A stretch of DNA of 64,000 nt from Hoeflea sp. 108 (GCF_000372965.1 NZ_KB890026.1:246191-310190), one strand, 5' to 3'. Positions 10,874 through 20,064 are shown, counted from the first letter of the stretch. The notes: generated from the sequence alone by a model not told the origin. A program made the numbers and translations.

Positions 10874-11043
10874 TGTTGATCGCAGAAACCCACCCCGGTT
10901 GTGGCAACGACGCTCATAGTATTTGCGAATCCTGTCATCTTGGCTCTGCATAGCGCTGCTTTCGATCAGTCCTTGTCGGCACGGACCGAGCCGGGCTTCC
11001 GCGAAAGCCAGCAACTCTTCAACCGTGGAATGTCGTCTCGATC

Positions 11044-11072
11044 TTGACGCGGAAAATCGGTCTTCACATATT
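11044..11072 (+). promoter_or_regulatory. Candidate promoter for the small ORF/DUF982 unit
   Basis: TTGACG, 17-base spacer, CATATT on the plus strand, about 75 bases before the first start codon at 11148. Reasonable sigma-70-like boxes and ideal spacing. Confidence 0.45.
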
Positions 11073-11147
11073 TTTGGCGGGACATCGCCGATTGCGGGCG
11101 ATGACCGTCACTCGACCCGTTGAACCGTCGAAACATGGGAGATTTCG

Positions 11148-11288
11148 ATGACCGATAAAATGTTCGATACTCATATGCTTTCGCGAGATGCCACTGGCGA
11201 AGCGCTTGCCGGATTTCCGCTTTCTGGTCAGTCGGGCGCTGTCGCGATGTCCCGGGCGTCCGGCGCATGCCGAGCGGTTGTGCTCTGA
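11148..11288 (+). CDS. Possible small protein (46 aa) upstream of DUF982 gene
   Basis: ATG 11148 follows GGGAG with a seven-base spacing and reads MTDKMFDTHMLSRDATGEAL, ending at 11288, 22 bases before the DUF982 gene. The good ribosome site and upstream promoter are the only support. The composition (Ala/Gly/Ser/Arg-rich second half) is not distinctive, and it could instead be a leader or the remnant of a longer gene. Confidence 0.35.
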   Translation: MTDKMFDTHMLSRDATGEALAGFPLSGQSGAVAMSRASGACRAVVL

Positions 11289-11310
11289 TCTTCGTGAGCG
11301 AGAGAAAACC

Positions 11311-11592
11311 ATGCTTTCTCAGCCTTTCGAAAAACCCGTCCGTGTCTGGGTCGGGCTTGGGTTTCCGCGCCAGCTCAACACCGTGGTCGACGCTTATCAG
11401 TTCGTCACCGACTGGTGCGGCAACAGCCCGGAACAGAAGGCAGCCATCCGTGCCTGCAAGGCCGCGCTGGCAGGCGACATCGATGCTGAAACCGCGCGAA
11501 GCATCGTCGTCTACTTTGCCAGGAAGAAGGACATTCTGTTTGAGGACGCAGACATGGCGGCGGTGACGTCTGAACGACCGCTGCATCTTTGA
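11311..11592 (+). CDS. DUF982 family protein
   Basis: 93 residues starting MLSQPFEKPVRVWVGLGFPR at ATG 11311. The pattern (aromatic-Pro-Val strand, then VDAYQFVTDWCGNSPEQKAAI, then AIRACKAALAGDIDAETARSIV) matches DUF982, a small family expanded in rhizobia with no established function. The ribosome site is weak (GAGAG), and translation may be coupled to the small frame upstream. A longer reading from 11188 is possible but lacks conservation. Confidence 0.7.
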   Translation: MLSQPFEKPVRVWVGLGFPRQLNTVVDAYQFVTDWCGNSPEQKAAIRACKAALAGDIDAETARSIVVYFARKKDILFEDADMAAVTSERPLHL

Positions 11593-11804
11593 GATAATGG
11601 CTCGGAGGGCGGTTGCGATTGAAGTCCGCCCTCAAGCCGCGGTCCGCAAGCAAGCTCGCTCCGTCGCTTGCGACGGAAGGGCAATCACGCGCCGCTTCTC
11701 CCGCATCCGGCAGATCCATCGCTCCGGGGACTTTGGAAAAAAGCGGAACCAATTGTTTGTGAGCAGATTTTCTTGCTGTGCCTGAATTCAACAAGGAGCC
11801 GATT

Positions 11805-11996
11805 ATGGGTAGCACATCCGATAAGGTCAAAGGGACGGCCAACGAGGTCGCCGGGAAGGCGCGCCAGGCCATCGGCAAGGCGGTGGGCAACCACGAAGAA
11901 CAGGCCAAGGGCAAAATCCAGGAAACCAAGGGCAAGGCGCACGTCGCCAAGGGCCGGGTTAAAGACGCTGTGAAGAACCTCGTCGACAAGGCCTGA
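11805..11996 (+). CDS. CsbD family stress protein
   Basis: 63 residues, AAGGAG before ATG 11805. MGSTSDKVKGTANEVAGKAR followed by QAIGKAVGNHEEQAKGKIQE and a K/A-rich tail is the CsbD pattern: hydrophilic, low complexity, predicted amphipathic four-helix protein. CsbD proteins are general-stress proteins of unknown biochemical role. An intrinsic terminator follows at 12021-12043, so this looks like a single-gene unit, consistent with the stress theme of the region. Confidence 0.88.
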   Translation: MGSTSDKVKGTANEVAGKARQAIGKAVGNHEEQAKGKIQETKGKAHVAKGRVKDAVKNLVDKA

Positions 11997-12020
11997 TCGG
12001 AAAATACGCACCCAGCAACG

Positions 12021-12043
12021 AGCCCGCGGCGACGCGGGCTTTT
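12021..12043 (+). terminator. Intrinsic terminator after csbD-like gene
   Basis: AGCCCGCG, loop GCGA, CGCGGGCT, then TTT. Perfect 8-base stem 25 bases after the stop codon. Confidence 0.75.
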
Positions 12044-12057
12044 CCTTGGAGAACGAA

Positions 12058-12382
12058 ATGCGAATCGAGATATTGGCTGCAGTACCGGTTGTCTTCGCGC
12101 TGTTGGCGGGAAGCGCCCAGGCTCAAACTCCCGACGAGCCTACCGTCACCGCCTGCAAATCGAATGGCTTGTTGGCCCTGCAAGAGAAGTCCAAGGACAT
12201 CACCGACTTGGTGATTCGCGGTCAGCAAGGCTGATACCAAGGTTGAAGATGTGCCGGTCAAAACCGTCATCCTCGGCGAAGCCTATATTGCTCGAAGTGG
12301 CAAAACCGGAGCGCCTGATCGCTTCGTCTGGCTTCTAGGCGAAAAGGGCAAGGTGCTGTTGACCTTCTTCACTGCACAGTAA
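12058..12382 (+). pseudogene. Frameshifted small secreted protein
   Basis: ATG 12058 gives MRIEILAAVPVVFALLAGSA plus QAQTPDEP, a clean signal peptide with an A-Q-A cleavage site, then runs to a stop at 12232-12234. The sense-looking remainder continues in another frame from about 12220: VSKADTKVEDVPVKTVI, then FVWLLGEKGKVLLTFFTAQ, stop at 12380-12382. Joining them gives a periplasmic protein of about 107 residues. One small indel near 12215-12225 explains it. Whether it is a true mutation or a sequencing error cannot be told from the sequence alone. The family is a small uncharacterised exported one. Confidence 0.6.
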
Positions 12383-13038
12383 AGCAAATTCCGGCACGGC
12401 GCGTTTCGAGAATTGCGGGGAGGGACGGTACGAAGTCCCCGTGTTCGTTCCAAGTGCACGCGAGCGTCCTGGCACGGATGTCTACGAATTCCACCTCGTT
12501 ACAGCTCTGAGCGAAGGGCCGCTTTGCGCCCTCAACTCGGCCGTTCGAGGAACCGATCGCATTTCCCGGAAGCAGACATTCTTCGCCTTTTCCAGTGATG
12601 CCATTTGGGGGCCCACTTTCCATGGCGCTTCCGCAGCAAGGTGCCGCCCATCTCGCCCTGTGCCCTGCCGGCAACCGCCCGAGGCGGATGTCCCTTCGCC
12701 TCGGGCTTTTTGTTAAAGTTGCGGTCACGCTCGGCCACCGCATTCCTGGGGCGACGCTATTTTTCAAGCGCCATTAAAAAGATCCCGACTTCGAGGCGAC
12801 CCGTCCGACGTAAGCATTACCAACATAAATCAAGGACTGACACAAACAGTGCTTACCAGAAGTGAAGTTCTTGGAATTTTGTAGAGGAAGCATCAGCAAG
12901 AAAAATATTTCGCAAACTGTGGCTGTGGCGCAGTGAACCCAGTCGCATCGCAGGTTATGTTGTAAGCGAATCGTCGTTGCACCCGCTACGACCAACGTCG
13001 GGGCAAGCAACGACGCACGGAAAATTGGAGAGGTAGAC
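12383..13038. other. Intergenic region upstream of the Gabija locus
   Basis: 650 bases with no gene that can be supported. It contains one strong intrinsic terminator (12677-12712) and, beyond about 12770, more AT-rich DNA leading into the defence locus, consistent with the boundary of an inserted segment. Confidence 0.4.
12677..12712 (+). terminator. Intrinsic terminator
   Basis: GCCCGAGGCG, a ten-base loop, CGCCTCGGGC, then TTTTT. A perfect 10-base stem with a U-run. No intact gene lies directly upstream, so the unit it once served may have been lost. Confidence 0.75.
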
Positions 13039-14841
13039 TTGAAGCTAACGCGTCTCGAAATTCGCAATTTCCGAAATTTCAAACACCTTGATGTCCAGCT
13101 CGACGGAAGCGCCGTCGTCGTGGGAGAGAACCGTGTCGGAAAAAGCAATCTCCTCTACGCACTCAGGCTGATTTTCGACCCGACGCTTCCAGACAGCGCC
13201 AGGCAACTCACTCTGGCGGATTTTTGGGACGGAGTGGCGACGCCAGGCGCAACCGACACGATCTCAGTCTCGGTTGAAATACAAGATTTCGAAAGCGACC
13301 TCGACGTTCTACGCGTCCTGACAGATTTTCGATTGGACACCAATTCGTCTATCGTCCGCCTCTCCTACGAATTTCGCCCGCTCGCCAACCTTCCCGGCGC
13401 TCCCGCATCCGACGATGACTACCAGTTCATCTGCTTCGGTGGAGAGAGCGAAACCAAGACGTTCGGCCATGACGTCCGGCGTCGGATTATCATGGACCTG
13501 CTCCCCGCCCTCAGAGATGCTGAAGGCGATCTGTCGAACTGGCGACGCTCTCCGTTGCGGCCTCTGGTCGAATCCGCGTTCGGCAGCGTCGACCGCGACG
13601 ACCTTGAAGCTATCAAGGATGCGATCGAGACGGCTACCGCCGGGCTGACCGACTTCGTTGCCGTGGATGAACTACAAGACGATCTTCGGAGCCTTTTCCT
13701 GCAGCTCAGTGGTGCCAAGCAAGATGTGAAGCCAAGTCTTGGATTCGGAGCGACCGACATTGCTCGCGTGTATCGCAACGTCAAGCTGCTGATTGACGAC
13801 GGCAAGCGGACGATTTCAGACGCGAGCCTCGGTTCATCGAACATCGTTTTCCTGGCGCTGAAGGCATTGGAGCTCAAGCGCCAGATCGATGAGAACAAGA
13901 GAGACCATACGCTCTTCGCCATCGAGGAGCCCGAGGCGCATCTCCCTCACCTGCAGCGATCCGTTTATCGGCACCTGTTCACCGGCCTTGACGGTCCGGA
14001 CGACGCGGGCTCCATATCGATCTTCCTGACAACGCACTCTCCGCATATCGCGAGCATCGCGCCTCTGAATTCTATCGTGCTGCTGAAGGATGCACCCAAC
14101 GAGGGAACCGTGGCCACGTCTGCGGCGCAGATGACCCTCACAACCACCGACCGCGATGATCTCGCGCGATACCTGGACGTCACGCGCGCGGAAATTCTAT
14201 TCGCACGCGGTATCGTGCTGGTCGAAGGAGATGCCGAGAAATTTCTCATTCCCGAGTTCGCAAAACAGCTGAATATCGACCTCGACAAGCTGGGGATTTC
14301 GATCTGTTCGGTCGCGGGCACGAACTTCAGGCCTTACGTGAAGTTCCTGACATCCCTCGGCATCCCGACGGCCGTGATTACGGACTGGGATCTTGTGGGT
14401 GAAAAAACACCGCTAGGCATCAAACGCGCGGCGAAACTGTGTCTTCTGATCGAGGAGTTAAAAGGTGATGGCGACGTTGCGGCCCTCGAAGATGAGATCA
14501 AGCGGATCAACGATGATGAGGATGAGGACGACCTAGCGGAAAAATTCGAGGAATTCGGCATCTTCACCAATGCCCACACACTGGAAGTAGACCTCTTCAA
14601 TGGGGAGTTCGCAGACGAAATCCTGGACATACTCGATAGTGTTAAGTTCGGACCCGCTCGAAAGAAGAAGATATCTGATTGGCGCGCCGACAACAGCGAC
14701 CTCGACATCGACGAATATCTCAAGATGATCGAGGTTCTGGGAAAGGGCCGCTTTGCCCAGCGGCTCGCTTCCAAGATAGAGGGCATCGAACCGCCCGTAT
14801 ACATCCGCAAAGCACTGGAGTTCGTGGCGACCCGTGTCTAG
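13039..14841 (+). CDS. gajA: GajA-like OLD-family ATP-dependent endonuclease (Gabija)
   Basis: 600 residues, TTG start at 13039 behind GGAGAGG. The N-terminal ABC-type ATPase has Walker A GENRVGKS (29-36), a signature-like DASLGSSN (261-268), Walker B LFAIEEPEAH (292-301) and H-loop TTHS (331-334). The C-terminal TOPRIM nuclease domain has LVEGDAEK (394-401) with the catalytic Glu, and the TDWD acidic motif (448-451). This order is that of OLD-family nucleases and of GajA, the nicking nuclease of the Gabija anti-phage system. The helicase GajB overlaps its 3' end by eight bases, which makes the Gabija assignment strong. Codon usage is less GC-biased than the chaperone genes, compatible with horizontal transfer. 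Confidence 0.9.
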   Translation: MKLTRLEIRNFRNFKHLDVQLDGSAVVVGENRVGKSNLLYALRLIFDPTLPDSARQLTLADFWDGVATPGATDTISVSVEIQDFESDLDVLRVLTDFRLDTNSSIVRLSYEFRPLANLPGAPASDDDYQFICFGGESETKTFGHDVRRRIIMDLLPALRDAEGDLSNWRRSPLRPLVESAFGSVDRDDLEAIKDAIETATAGLTDFVAVDELQDDLRSLFLQLSGAKQDVKPSLGFGATDIARVYRNVKLLIDDGKRTISDASLGSSNIVFLALKALELKRQIDENKRDHTLFAIEEPEAHLPHLQRSVYRHLFTGLDGPDDAGSISIFLTTHSPHIASIAPLNSIVLLKDAPNEGTVATSAAQMTLTTTDRDDLARYLDVTRAEILFARGIVLVEGDAEKFLIPEFAKQLNIDLDKLGISICSVAGTNFRPYVKFLTSLGIPTAVITDWDLVGEKTPLGIKRAAKLCLLIEELKGDGDVAALEDEIKRINDDEDEDDLAEKFEEFGIFTNAHTLEVDLFNGEFADEILDILDSVKFGPARKKKISDWRADNSDLDIDEYLKMIEVLGKGRFAQRLASKIEGIEPPVYIRKALEFVATRV

Positions 14842-16609
14842 CCCAAACCTTTACCTCCGTGCCGCCGAGGAACTTCGTGAGAACGAAGGTCAATGGGACG
14901 CCTATAATTCGACGGGCCACTGTGTCGTTCTCGCCGGTCCAGGAAGCGGCAAGACAAAGACCTTGACGCTGAAGCTGGCGAGGATGCTTGCCGAGGATGT
15001 GGAAGAGCCCCGGGGAATAGCCTGCATCACGTACAACAACGAGTGTGCCCGTGAGCTTGAGGACCGGCTGAGCGACTTGGGCATCGAACCGAGCAAGCGC
15101 GTCTTTATTGGCACGGTTCACTCTTTCTCGCTGACGCAGATCGTTCTCCCCTATGCAAAAGTCGCGCAGATGGGCTTGCCGGACGACTTTCAGGTTGCGA
15201 CGCGCGCTGAGCGGTCGCTGGCATTGGAAAGAGCGTATCGGCGTATCGGTGGAGGGCCGCTTAACCCGCAGACCTTGGATTTCTCCATGGGGACCTACCG
15301 CCGTTCGATCTTGAATCGGCAATCAGCCCAGTGGCGAGAAGCGGATCCAACAATGGCGGCGCTGGTCGAAGCGTTCGAAGCGGAATTGCGATCGCTTGAA
15401 CGGATCGACTTCGACGACATGCCGCTTCTGGCGGTCCGCGCGCTGCGGCAGCATGACTGGTTGCAGAGAGCGGTACTCGCCAAATACCCGATCCTTGCGG
15501 TGGACGAATATCAGGATCTGGGCAGAGCATTGCACCGGATGGTTATGGCGCTCTGCTTCAGCACCGGAATGCGCTTGTTCGCGGTTGGTGATGTCGATCA
15601 ATCGATCTACGGGTTCAACGGAGCATACCCCGAGCTCCTGCAGCAAGTCACCGATCGTTCTGATGTAGAGACCGTGCCGCTTCGCTTGAACTACCGCAGT
15701 GGGTCGCGGATCGTCACAGCATCTACTTATGCCTTAGGGGAAGACCGAGATTACCAGGCAGCCGAAGGCTCGCCAGAGGGCGCAGTCTATTTTCACCCTC
15801 GGTCCGGGGGCTATGACCAACAGGCAAGCTATGTCTTCGATACGCTCCTACCAGCCATCCAGGAGAGGCTGCCGGACATTGGGATGGGCGACATAGCTAT
15901 CCTGTATCCCGCGGCATGGATCGGGGATGCTTTGGCAACAGCTGCCGCTGCCCGTTCCACCGCGATACTACGAACCGACGGGAACTCCATATACCCGCGA
16001 AACAGCCGCTTGATGAGATGGGTCGAGCTGTGCGCGGAGTGGTGTTGCGGCGGGTGGCGAACCGGCGTGCCACGTTTCAGCAGAGTCGCGAACGAAGGAT
16101 TGAGGTTCTTTTCCGAGGAGCTGCCCGACGAAAATGCGCAGCTGGAATTTCAGAGGCAGCTCGTGCAGTTTCTTTGGGATCGCCGCGACGGGACAGTGGA
16201 TCTGCGCGACTGGCTCGAAAGCCTGCATACGGAATTCCTGACCGACCTGCTCACTGGCGCTCGGTCTCTCCAGGACGAACGCGAAACGTTCCAGACGTTT
16301 CTGGACCGTTGCAAGGATGGGAATTGCAGTCACATGGTGCTGTCGGAGTTCGCCGGACAGAGTGACGGGAATCATCTCAAACTGACCACGCTGCACAGTT
16401 CAAAGGGGCGTGAATTCTCAGCCGTAATCATGTTCGGAACGGATGAAGGCAGAATACCCCGCGCGGGTGACACGGGCCGAAGGCTTGTTGAGGCTCGCCG
16501 GCTCTTCTACGTCGGGTTCACCCGGGCAAAGCGCGAGGTGCATATCGTGTACACTGCGCACAATCCCTCGCAATTTGTAACCGAAGTGGAGGAGCGTCTT
16601 GTAGGCTAG
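14834..16609 (+). CDS. gajB: GajB-like UvrD/Rep-family helicase (Gabija)
   Basis: 591 residues, GTG start at 14834 inside the gajA 3' end, so translation is coupled. Superfamily 1A motifs: I AGPGSGKT (34-41), Ia CITYNNEC (64-71), II VDEYQD (223-228), III VGDVDQSIYGF (251-261), IV LRLNYRSGSRI, V TLHSSKGREFSAVI, VI FYVGFTRAKREVHI. It is a compact UvrD/PcrA-like protein without nuclease domain, as GajB is. In Gabija, GajB associates with GajA and is thought to sense or process DNA ends; phage-induced nucleotide depletion relieves nuclease inhibition (known for characterised systems, inferred here). Confidence 0.9.
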   Translation: MSSPNLYLRAAEELRENEGQWDAYNSTGHCVVLAGPGSGKTKTLTLKLARMLAEDVEEPRGIACITYNNECARELEDRLSDLGIEPSKRVFIGTVHSFSLTQIVLPYAKVAQMGLPDDFQVATRAERSLALERAYRRIGGGPLNPQTLDFSMGTYRRSILNRQSAQWREADPTMAALVEAFEAELRSLERIDFDDMPLLAVRALRQHDWLQRAVLAKYPILAVDEYQDLGRALHRMVMALCFSTGMRLFAVGDVDQSIYGFNGAYPELLQQVTDRSDVETVPLRLNYRSGSRIVTASTYALGEDRDYQAAEGSPEGAVYFHPRSGGYDQQASYVFDTLLPAIQERLPDIGMGDIAILYPAAWIGDALATAAAARSTAILRTDGNSIYPRNSRLMRWVELCAEWCCGGWRTGVPRFSRVANEGLRFFSEELPDENAQLEFQRQLVQFLWDRRDGTVDLRDWLESLHTEFLTDLLTGARSLQDERETFQTFLDRCKDGNCSHMVLSEFAGQSDGNHLKLTTLHSSKGREFSAVIMFGTDEGRIPRAGDTGRRLVEARRLFYVGFTRAKREVHIVYTAHNPSQFVTEVEERLVG

Positions 16610-17006
16610 CAGCGTGTTTGTGTATCATATTACGTTTGCCGTTTGGTTTCGTGGTATTCGCCCAGGTTTTCCACGTAGTCTGCTTTCGCCAGCAACCAAT
16701 CAATAGCCGCTATTCCGCATACGGCCCCCAAATTTGTCTTGCAGATTTGGAAAACGTCTTAGGCTGGTTTGGGTTTTTTGCCTGTCTGCTTTCAGATGGG
16801 GCCCCGAGACAGCGGACTTTCATCCGTTCGCCGACCTGGGGTCTGAATCGATCCTTAAGATTTTGCATTTTTGCTGTCTCTGCCAGAACGGCCATTCACC
16901 CAGAAGTATTGATCCGCAAACTACCCCTCAAACAGAGACATTGACAACCTAACAACTGAATCTATTCTAACCGTATAGATTTTCATAGTAGCGGCAGGAG
17001 CTTGGA
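16610..17006. other. Intergenic region between gajB and the PLC-like gene
   Basis: About 400 AT-richer bases with no credible gene. Its 3' end carries a good promoter for the downstream pair, so that pair is a separate transcription unit from Gabija. Confidence 0.5.
16941..16968 (+). promoter_or_regulatory. Promoter of the PLC-like gene pair
   Basis: TTGACA, 16-base spacer, TATTCT; a perfect -35 and a good -10, about 38 bases before the start at 17007. Confidence 0.65.
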
Positions 17007-18707
17007 ATGCCGAGTGCTATTTCTCATCTTCTATTGCTGGAACGTGCTGCGGCTGGAGCCCCCGCTGATGTTCGAGAAATCATCCGCGACAATCCGATAC
17101 ATGCAGCCTGGGGGTCCGTTGGGCCGGATTACCTATTTTTCCATCCTAAAGACTGGTCCAGCTTCGGGCCGGCTATGGAATTTATCTTCCAGGCTCAGGA
17201 AAACTTGCGGGAGGTTAAGAGGTTTTTCGACGAGATCGACGCGATGACAGGATCCGCAGCCGACTTCGTCACTGGCGGAGCTTACTCCAGCCTGAAGACC
17301 ACTGGAAACTACCTGAGCGCAACCATTCTGACAGCCGCGGCCGCTGCGATCTCTCAAACAACAGACCTCTTCCGCCTTTTTGAGTCCCCACAGCAGAAGT
17401 ATCAGCCACTCTCGGAGTGGTGGTGGATGGATGTAGCCCACAGCTATCGGTCCGGGCGGCATCTGTCCGCGCTTTGGGAGCACGCCAGTGGAAGCTCTCG
17501 CTTGCAGGCCTACGTACTTGGCTACGCCACTCACGTTGCGGGCGATGTAGTCGTACACCCGTTCGTCAACCACGTCGCCGGCGGAGGTTACAGGCTGCAT
17601 GCTAGGAGGCATGTGCTGGTCGAGAAGGCCTTTGACACATACGTGCTCAAAGCGCAGGGCATGCACATCTCGACATGCGGTTGGCACAAAAAAATGGACT
17701 TTTCCAGCGGCGGCGACCCATACCCCCAACTTCCCGACGACGTTTCCAACCTGATGCATAACGCTTTGAGCGACAGCTATGCGGATCTTGCGATCAGGAC
17801 CGGCGTGCCCTCACCTGACGAGATCAAGCTGATGTATCGGTTCTACTACACATGGCTGGAAGGGGTAACCGGACCCGGCATGATCAACCTTGGTCCGCCA
17901 CCTGCATTCAATCCCCTGAACTTCCCGCCAGAGATCAAGAACATCCTTTCTCGTAGACCTCCCGCCCTGCCAGGTGGACTACCCCAGGACGAAGCCGACT
18001 GGCGCGCGTTGCTTCTCGCGCTGTTTGGATTCATGAAGTACGCGATAGAAATGTTCATCGCGCTCGTTTCGGTCGGATATCAGATCATCGCCAATCTTGC
18101 GGCTGTACCATTCAAGTACTTTCTTTGGATGCTTCAGCGGCTTCTATATGAGACCTATCGGAAGTTTCGATTGATCCTGTCTCTCGGTGCATATGTGCAC
18201 CCCGCGAACGAGGACTTATCGTACTTCGACGGCGTGACTTCTGGATTGGGGCGGTACTCAGAGTATCCCAGTCCTTGGGAAAGCTACCGCAATAGCGGAC
18301 AGACCTATCACCTTGTCCACCCCGCCACTGCGCCTGGCGCGCAGAAGGAAACGCCAGCAACCCACATCTTTTCGAAATACCGAGGACCGCTGGTTTCTTC
18401 GGTTGGGCCAGTTAACTTCGACGACGTTTTCGGCCCATTGTTCGGTAGCGCTCCGAACGGTCCTTACCACGATCACCTGGGGATTTGCGCGTTAGGCGAC
18501 ATGAACGGCATCAACACGTATGTTGACCAGAAGCGCGGCTTCGTGTCGGCAGAACGTGTCAGCCTCGAATTGTTCGACGCTCTCAAAAACAAAGTGGCGC
18601 TTCCGAATTGGAATCTCGATGGTGACCGCGGAATTTCGTGGCCCGCCTGGCGGTCGAATTCGCCCAAGCCTTGGACTTCCGCAACTGACTTCACTTTGGA
18701 ATGCTAG
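17007..18707 (+). CDS. Membrane protein with zinc-dependent phospholipase C-like domain
   Basis: 566 residues, ATG 17007 with a CAGGAG ribosome site. The N-terminal ~220 residues resemble the zinc-dependent phospholipase C/S1-P1 fold: MPSAISHLLLLERA (first His), AAWGSVGPDYLFF (Asp ligand), WMDVAHSYRSGRHL, and YATHVAGDVVVHPFVN, a His/Asp cluster expected to bind metals. Residues about 330-385 carry hydrophobic helices (LLLALFGFMKYAIEMFIALV and IIANLAAVPFKYFLWML) that probably insert in a membrane. The C-terminal 170 residues are unrecognised. There is no signal peptide. It is followed after eight bases by an unknown 327-residue gene and lies directly downstream of Gabija, so a membrane-attacking defence effector is a reasonable but untested idea. 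Confidence 0.75.
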   Translation: MPSAISHLLLLERAAAGAPADVREIIRDNPIHAAWGSVGPDYLFFHPKDWSSFGPAMEFIFQAQENLREVKRFFDEIDAMTGSAADFVTGGAYSSLKTTGNYLSATILTAAAAAISQTTDLFRLFESPQQKYQPLSEWWWMDVAHSYRSGRHLSALWEHASGSSRLQAYVLGYATHVAGDVVVHPFVNHVAGGGYRLHARRHVLVEKAFDTYVLKAQGMHISTCGWHKKMDFSSGGDPYPQLPDDVSNLMHNALSDSYADLAIRTGVPSPDEIKLMYRFYYTWLEGVTGPGMINLGPPPAFNPLNFPPEIKNILSRRPPALPGGLPQDEADWRALLLALFGFMKYAIEMFIALVSVGYQIIANLAAVPFKYFLWMLQRLLYETYRKFRLILSLGAYVHPANEDLSYFDGVTSGLGRYSEYPSPWESYRNSGQTYHLVHPATAPGAQKETPATHIFSKYRGPLVSSVGPVNFDDVFGPLFGSAPNGPYHDHLGICALGDMNGINTYVDQKRGFVSAERVSLELFDALKNKVALPNWNLDGDRGISWPAWRSNSPKPWTSATDFTLEC

Positions 18708-18715
18708 GAGGAGCG

Positions 18716-19699
18716 ATGACGGGAGTTCACCCGGTCGGCCAGGAAGCTCCAGTCTCCGGTGTCATCCTTTCGATTCCGCCTAGTCCGCAGTCACATAACC
18801 TGGGCGGCATTGGAGTTCACGACACCTCGCGCTCATGGAGCACTTCGAACTCTATCCGTGTGAAGAAAGCTTCCAGCGGATGGGAGGTATCAGTTGTCGT
18901 GTACAACCTCGGAATGACTGAGGGTTTAGTTTGTGTCGAAGCGGTCTTCTGGACCCTTCGGAAGGACGGCATGCGGTCGAGTTTCAAGAAGTCGCTCGCT
19001 TTAAATGTTTTCATTGAGGGAAATGCCCCGGGCACATATGCGCCGACAATCCAGACTGACTGGATTTTGATCGAGACGCCACCGGATGAGGAAATCACAC
19101 ACATCTACGCCTTGGCGTACGACCCAATGTTCGATTGGATGGATGCTGCCGCCGTAAAGCTCATGGCGGATGCTGTCCCGGATTTCTCGACGAATGCGGC
19201 GCGGGCAAGCCGGCAGATCGGATGTCTCAACGTGGCGTACGCCGAACGACTGGGGCCGTTGAAGCTCGATTGGGTTTTCAAGCACGTCATCGGTCACACA
19301 TCGCCACGCATCGAGAATCTGTCAGCCGCCCCCCTTGAGTTCGTCATAATGAATATAAAAGCGCTACCTACGCCCGTGGAACTGCGCAACGGTGCTGACG
19401 GGCCCCTTTTGGCCGCGGACATACGAAGCATTGTGGGGCAGATTTTCTCGTTCGGAGAGACCATTAGCGAAGACATCTATATTTCGCTGGCTTCCCAGAA
19501 TCCTCGATGCGCGCCGAACTGCGATAGCGATGATCCCGCCATGTATCGATACAAGTCGCCTTATTTCCTCAGAGACAAAGGCGTATTTATTGACGGAGTT
19601 CACTCGGGGAAGGGAACAGTGGTCGACGTTCGTGACTTTAGCTTCGATACTCCCTGGGGCGTGAACGGCGAAGTCAGCATTCGACTGATCATGCGGTGA
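18716..19699 (+). CDS. Unrecognised protein paired with the PLC-like gene (327 aa)
   Basis: Start ATG 18716 follows AGGAGGAG. No signal peptide, no membrane helix, no family recognised. The first half alternates short beta-like segments (WEVSVVVYNLG, VEAVFWTLRKDGM, ITHIYALAYDPMFDW), suggesting an immunoglobulin-like or jelly-roll sandwich; VYNLGMTEGLVCVEAVFW resembles the loop-strand pattern of such folds. The second half includes CAPNCDSDDP, a possible metal- or disulphide-type motif, and ends VDVRDFSFDTPWGVNGEVSI. Eight bases separate it from the PLC-like gene, so the two form an operon and probably a functional pair. Confidence 0.65.
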   Translation: MTGVHPVGQEAPVSGVILSIPPSPQSHNLGGIGVHDTSRSWSTSNSIRVKKASSGWEVSVVVYNLGMTEGLVCVEAVFWTLRKDGMRSSFKKSLALNVFIEGNAPGTYAPTIQTDWILIETPPDEEITHIYALAYDPMFDWMDAAAVKLMADAVPDFSTNAARASRQIGCLNVAYAERLGPLKLDWVFKHVIGHTSPRIENLSAAPLEFVIMNIKALPTPVELRNGADGPLLAADIRSIVGQIFSFGETISEDIYISLASQNPRCAPNCDSDDPAMYRYKSPYFLRDKGVFIDGVHSGKGTVVDVRDFSFDTPWGVNGEVSIRLIMR

Positions 19700-20064
19700 T
19701 TGATCATGGCCGGACGACAGTCACCCCGATGGGGCTCCCAGATGTTCTAATCGACTAGCTGCCACCGCTTCACGCCTGCCGATGATTGCTTTGGGATTCG
19801 ACATAGCGAACCCGGAACGGCTCACTTGAGGTCGTAGGCCGAATGGCAGGTATCACCTGGGCGGCTCCTGAAACCGGACAGTCCGGTATCGGCCCCAGAT
19901 CTGCCGGTCAGCAACGCGCCCGCAGATCGGTCGTTCGGTGCTGCACTCGATCATCTCCCAAGCGGTCGTTCGCTTTGGAATGACGTTCACTTCGCCTTTA
20001 CCGGGATTATGGCAACCTCTCCGATCATGCGGGCCGGTCCGAATTTTCACCACTGATTGGATCT
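19700..20064. other. Intergenic region before the diguanylate cyclase gene
   Basis: 365 bases with no gene seen. It contains one copy of a 20-base dispersed motif (19877-19896). Confidence 0.4.
19877..19896 (+). repeat. Dispersed 20-base motif, copy 1
   Basis: GACAGTCCGGTATCGGCCCC; near-identical copies occur at 41033-41052 and 51577-51596, all intergenic and in the same orientation. Confidence 0.6.
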
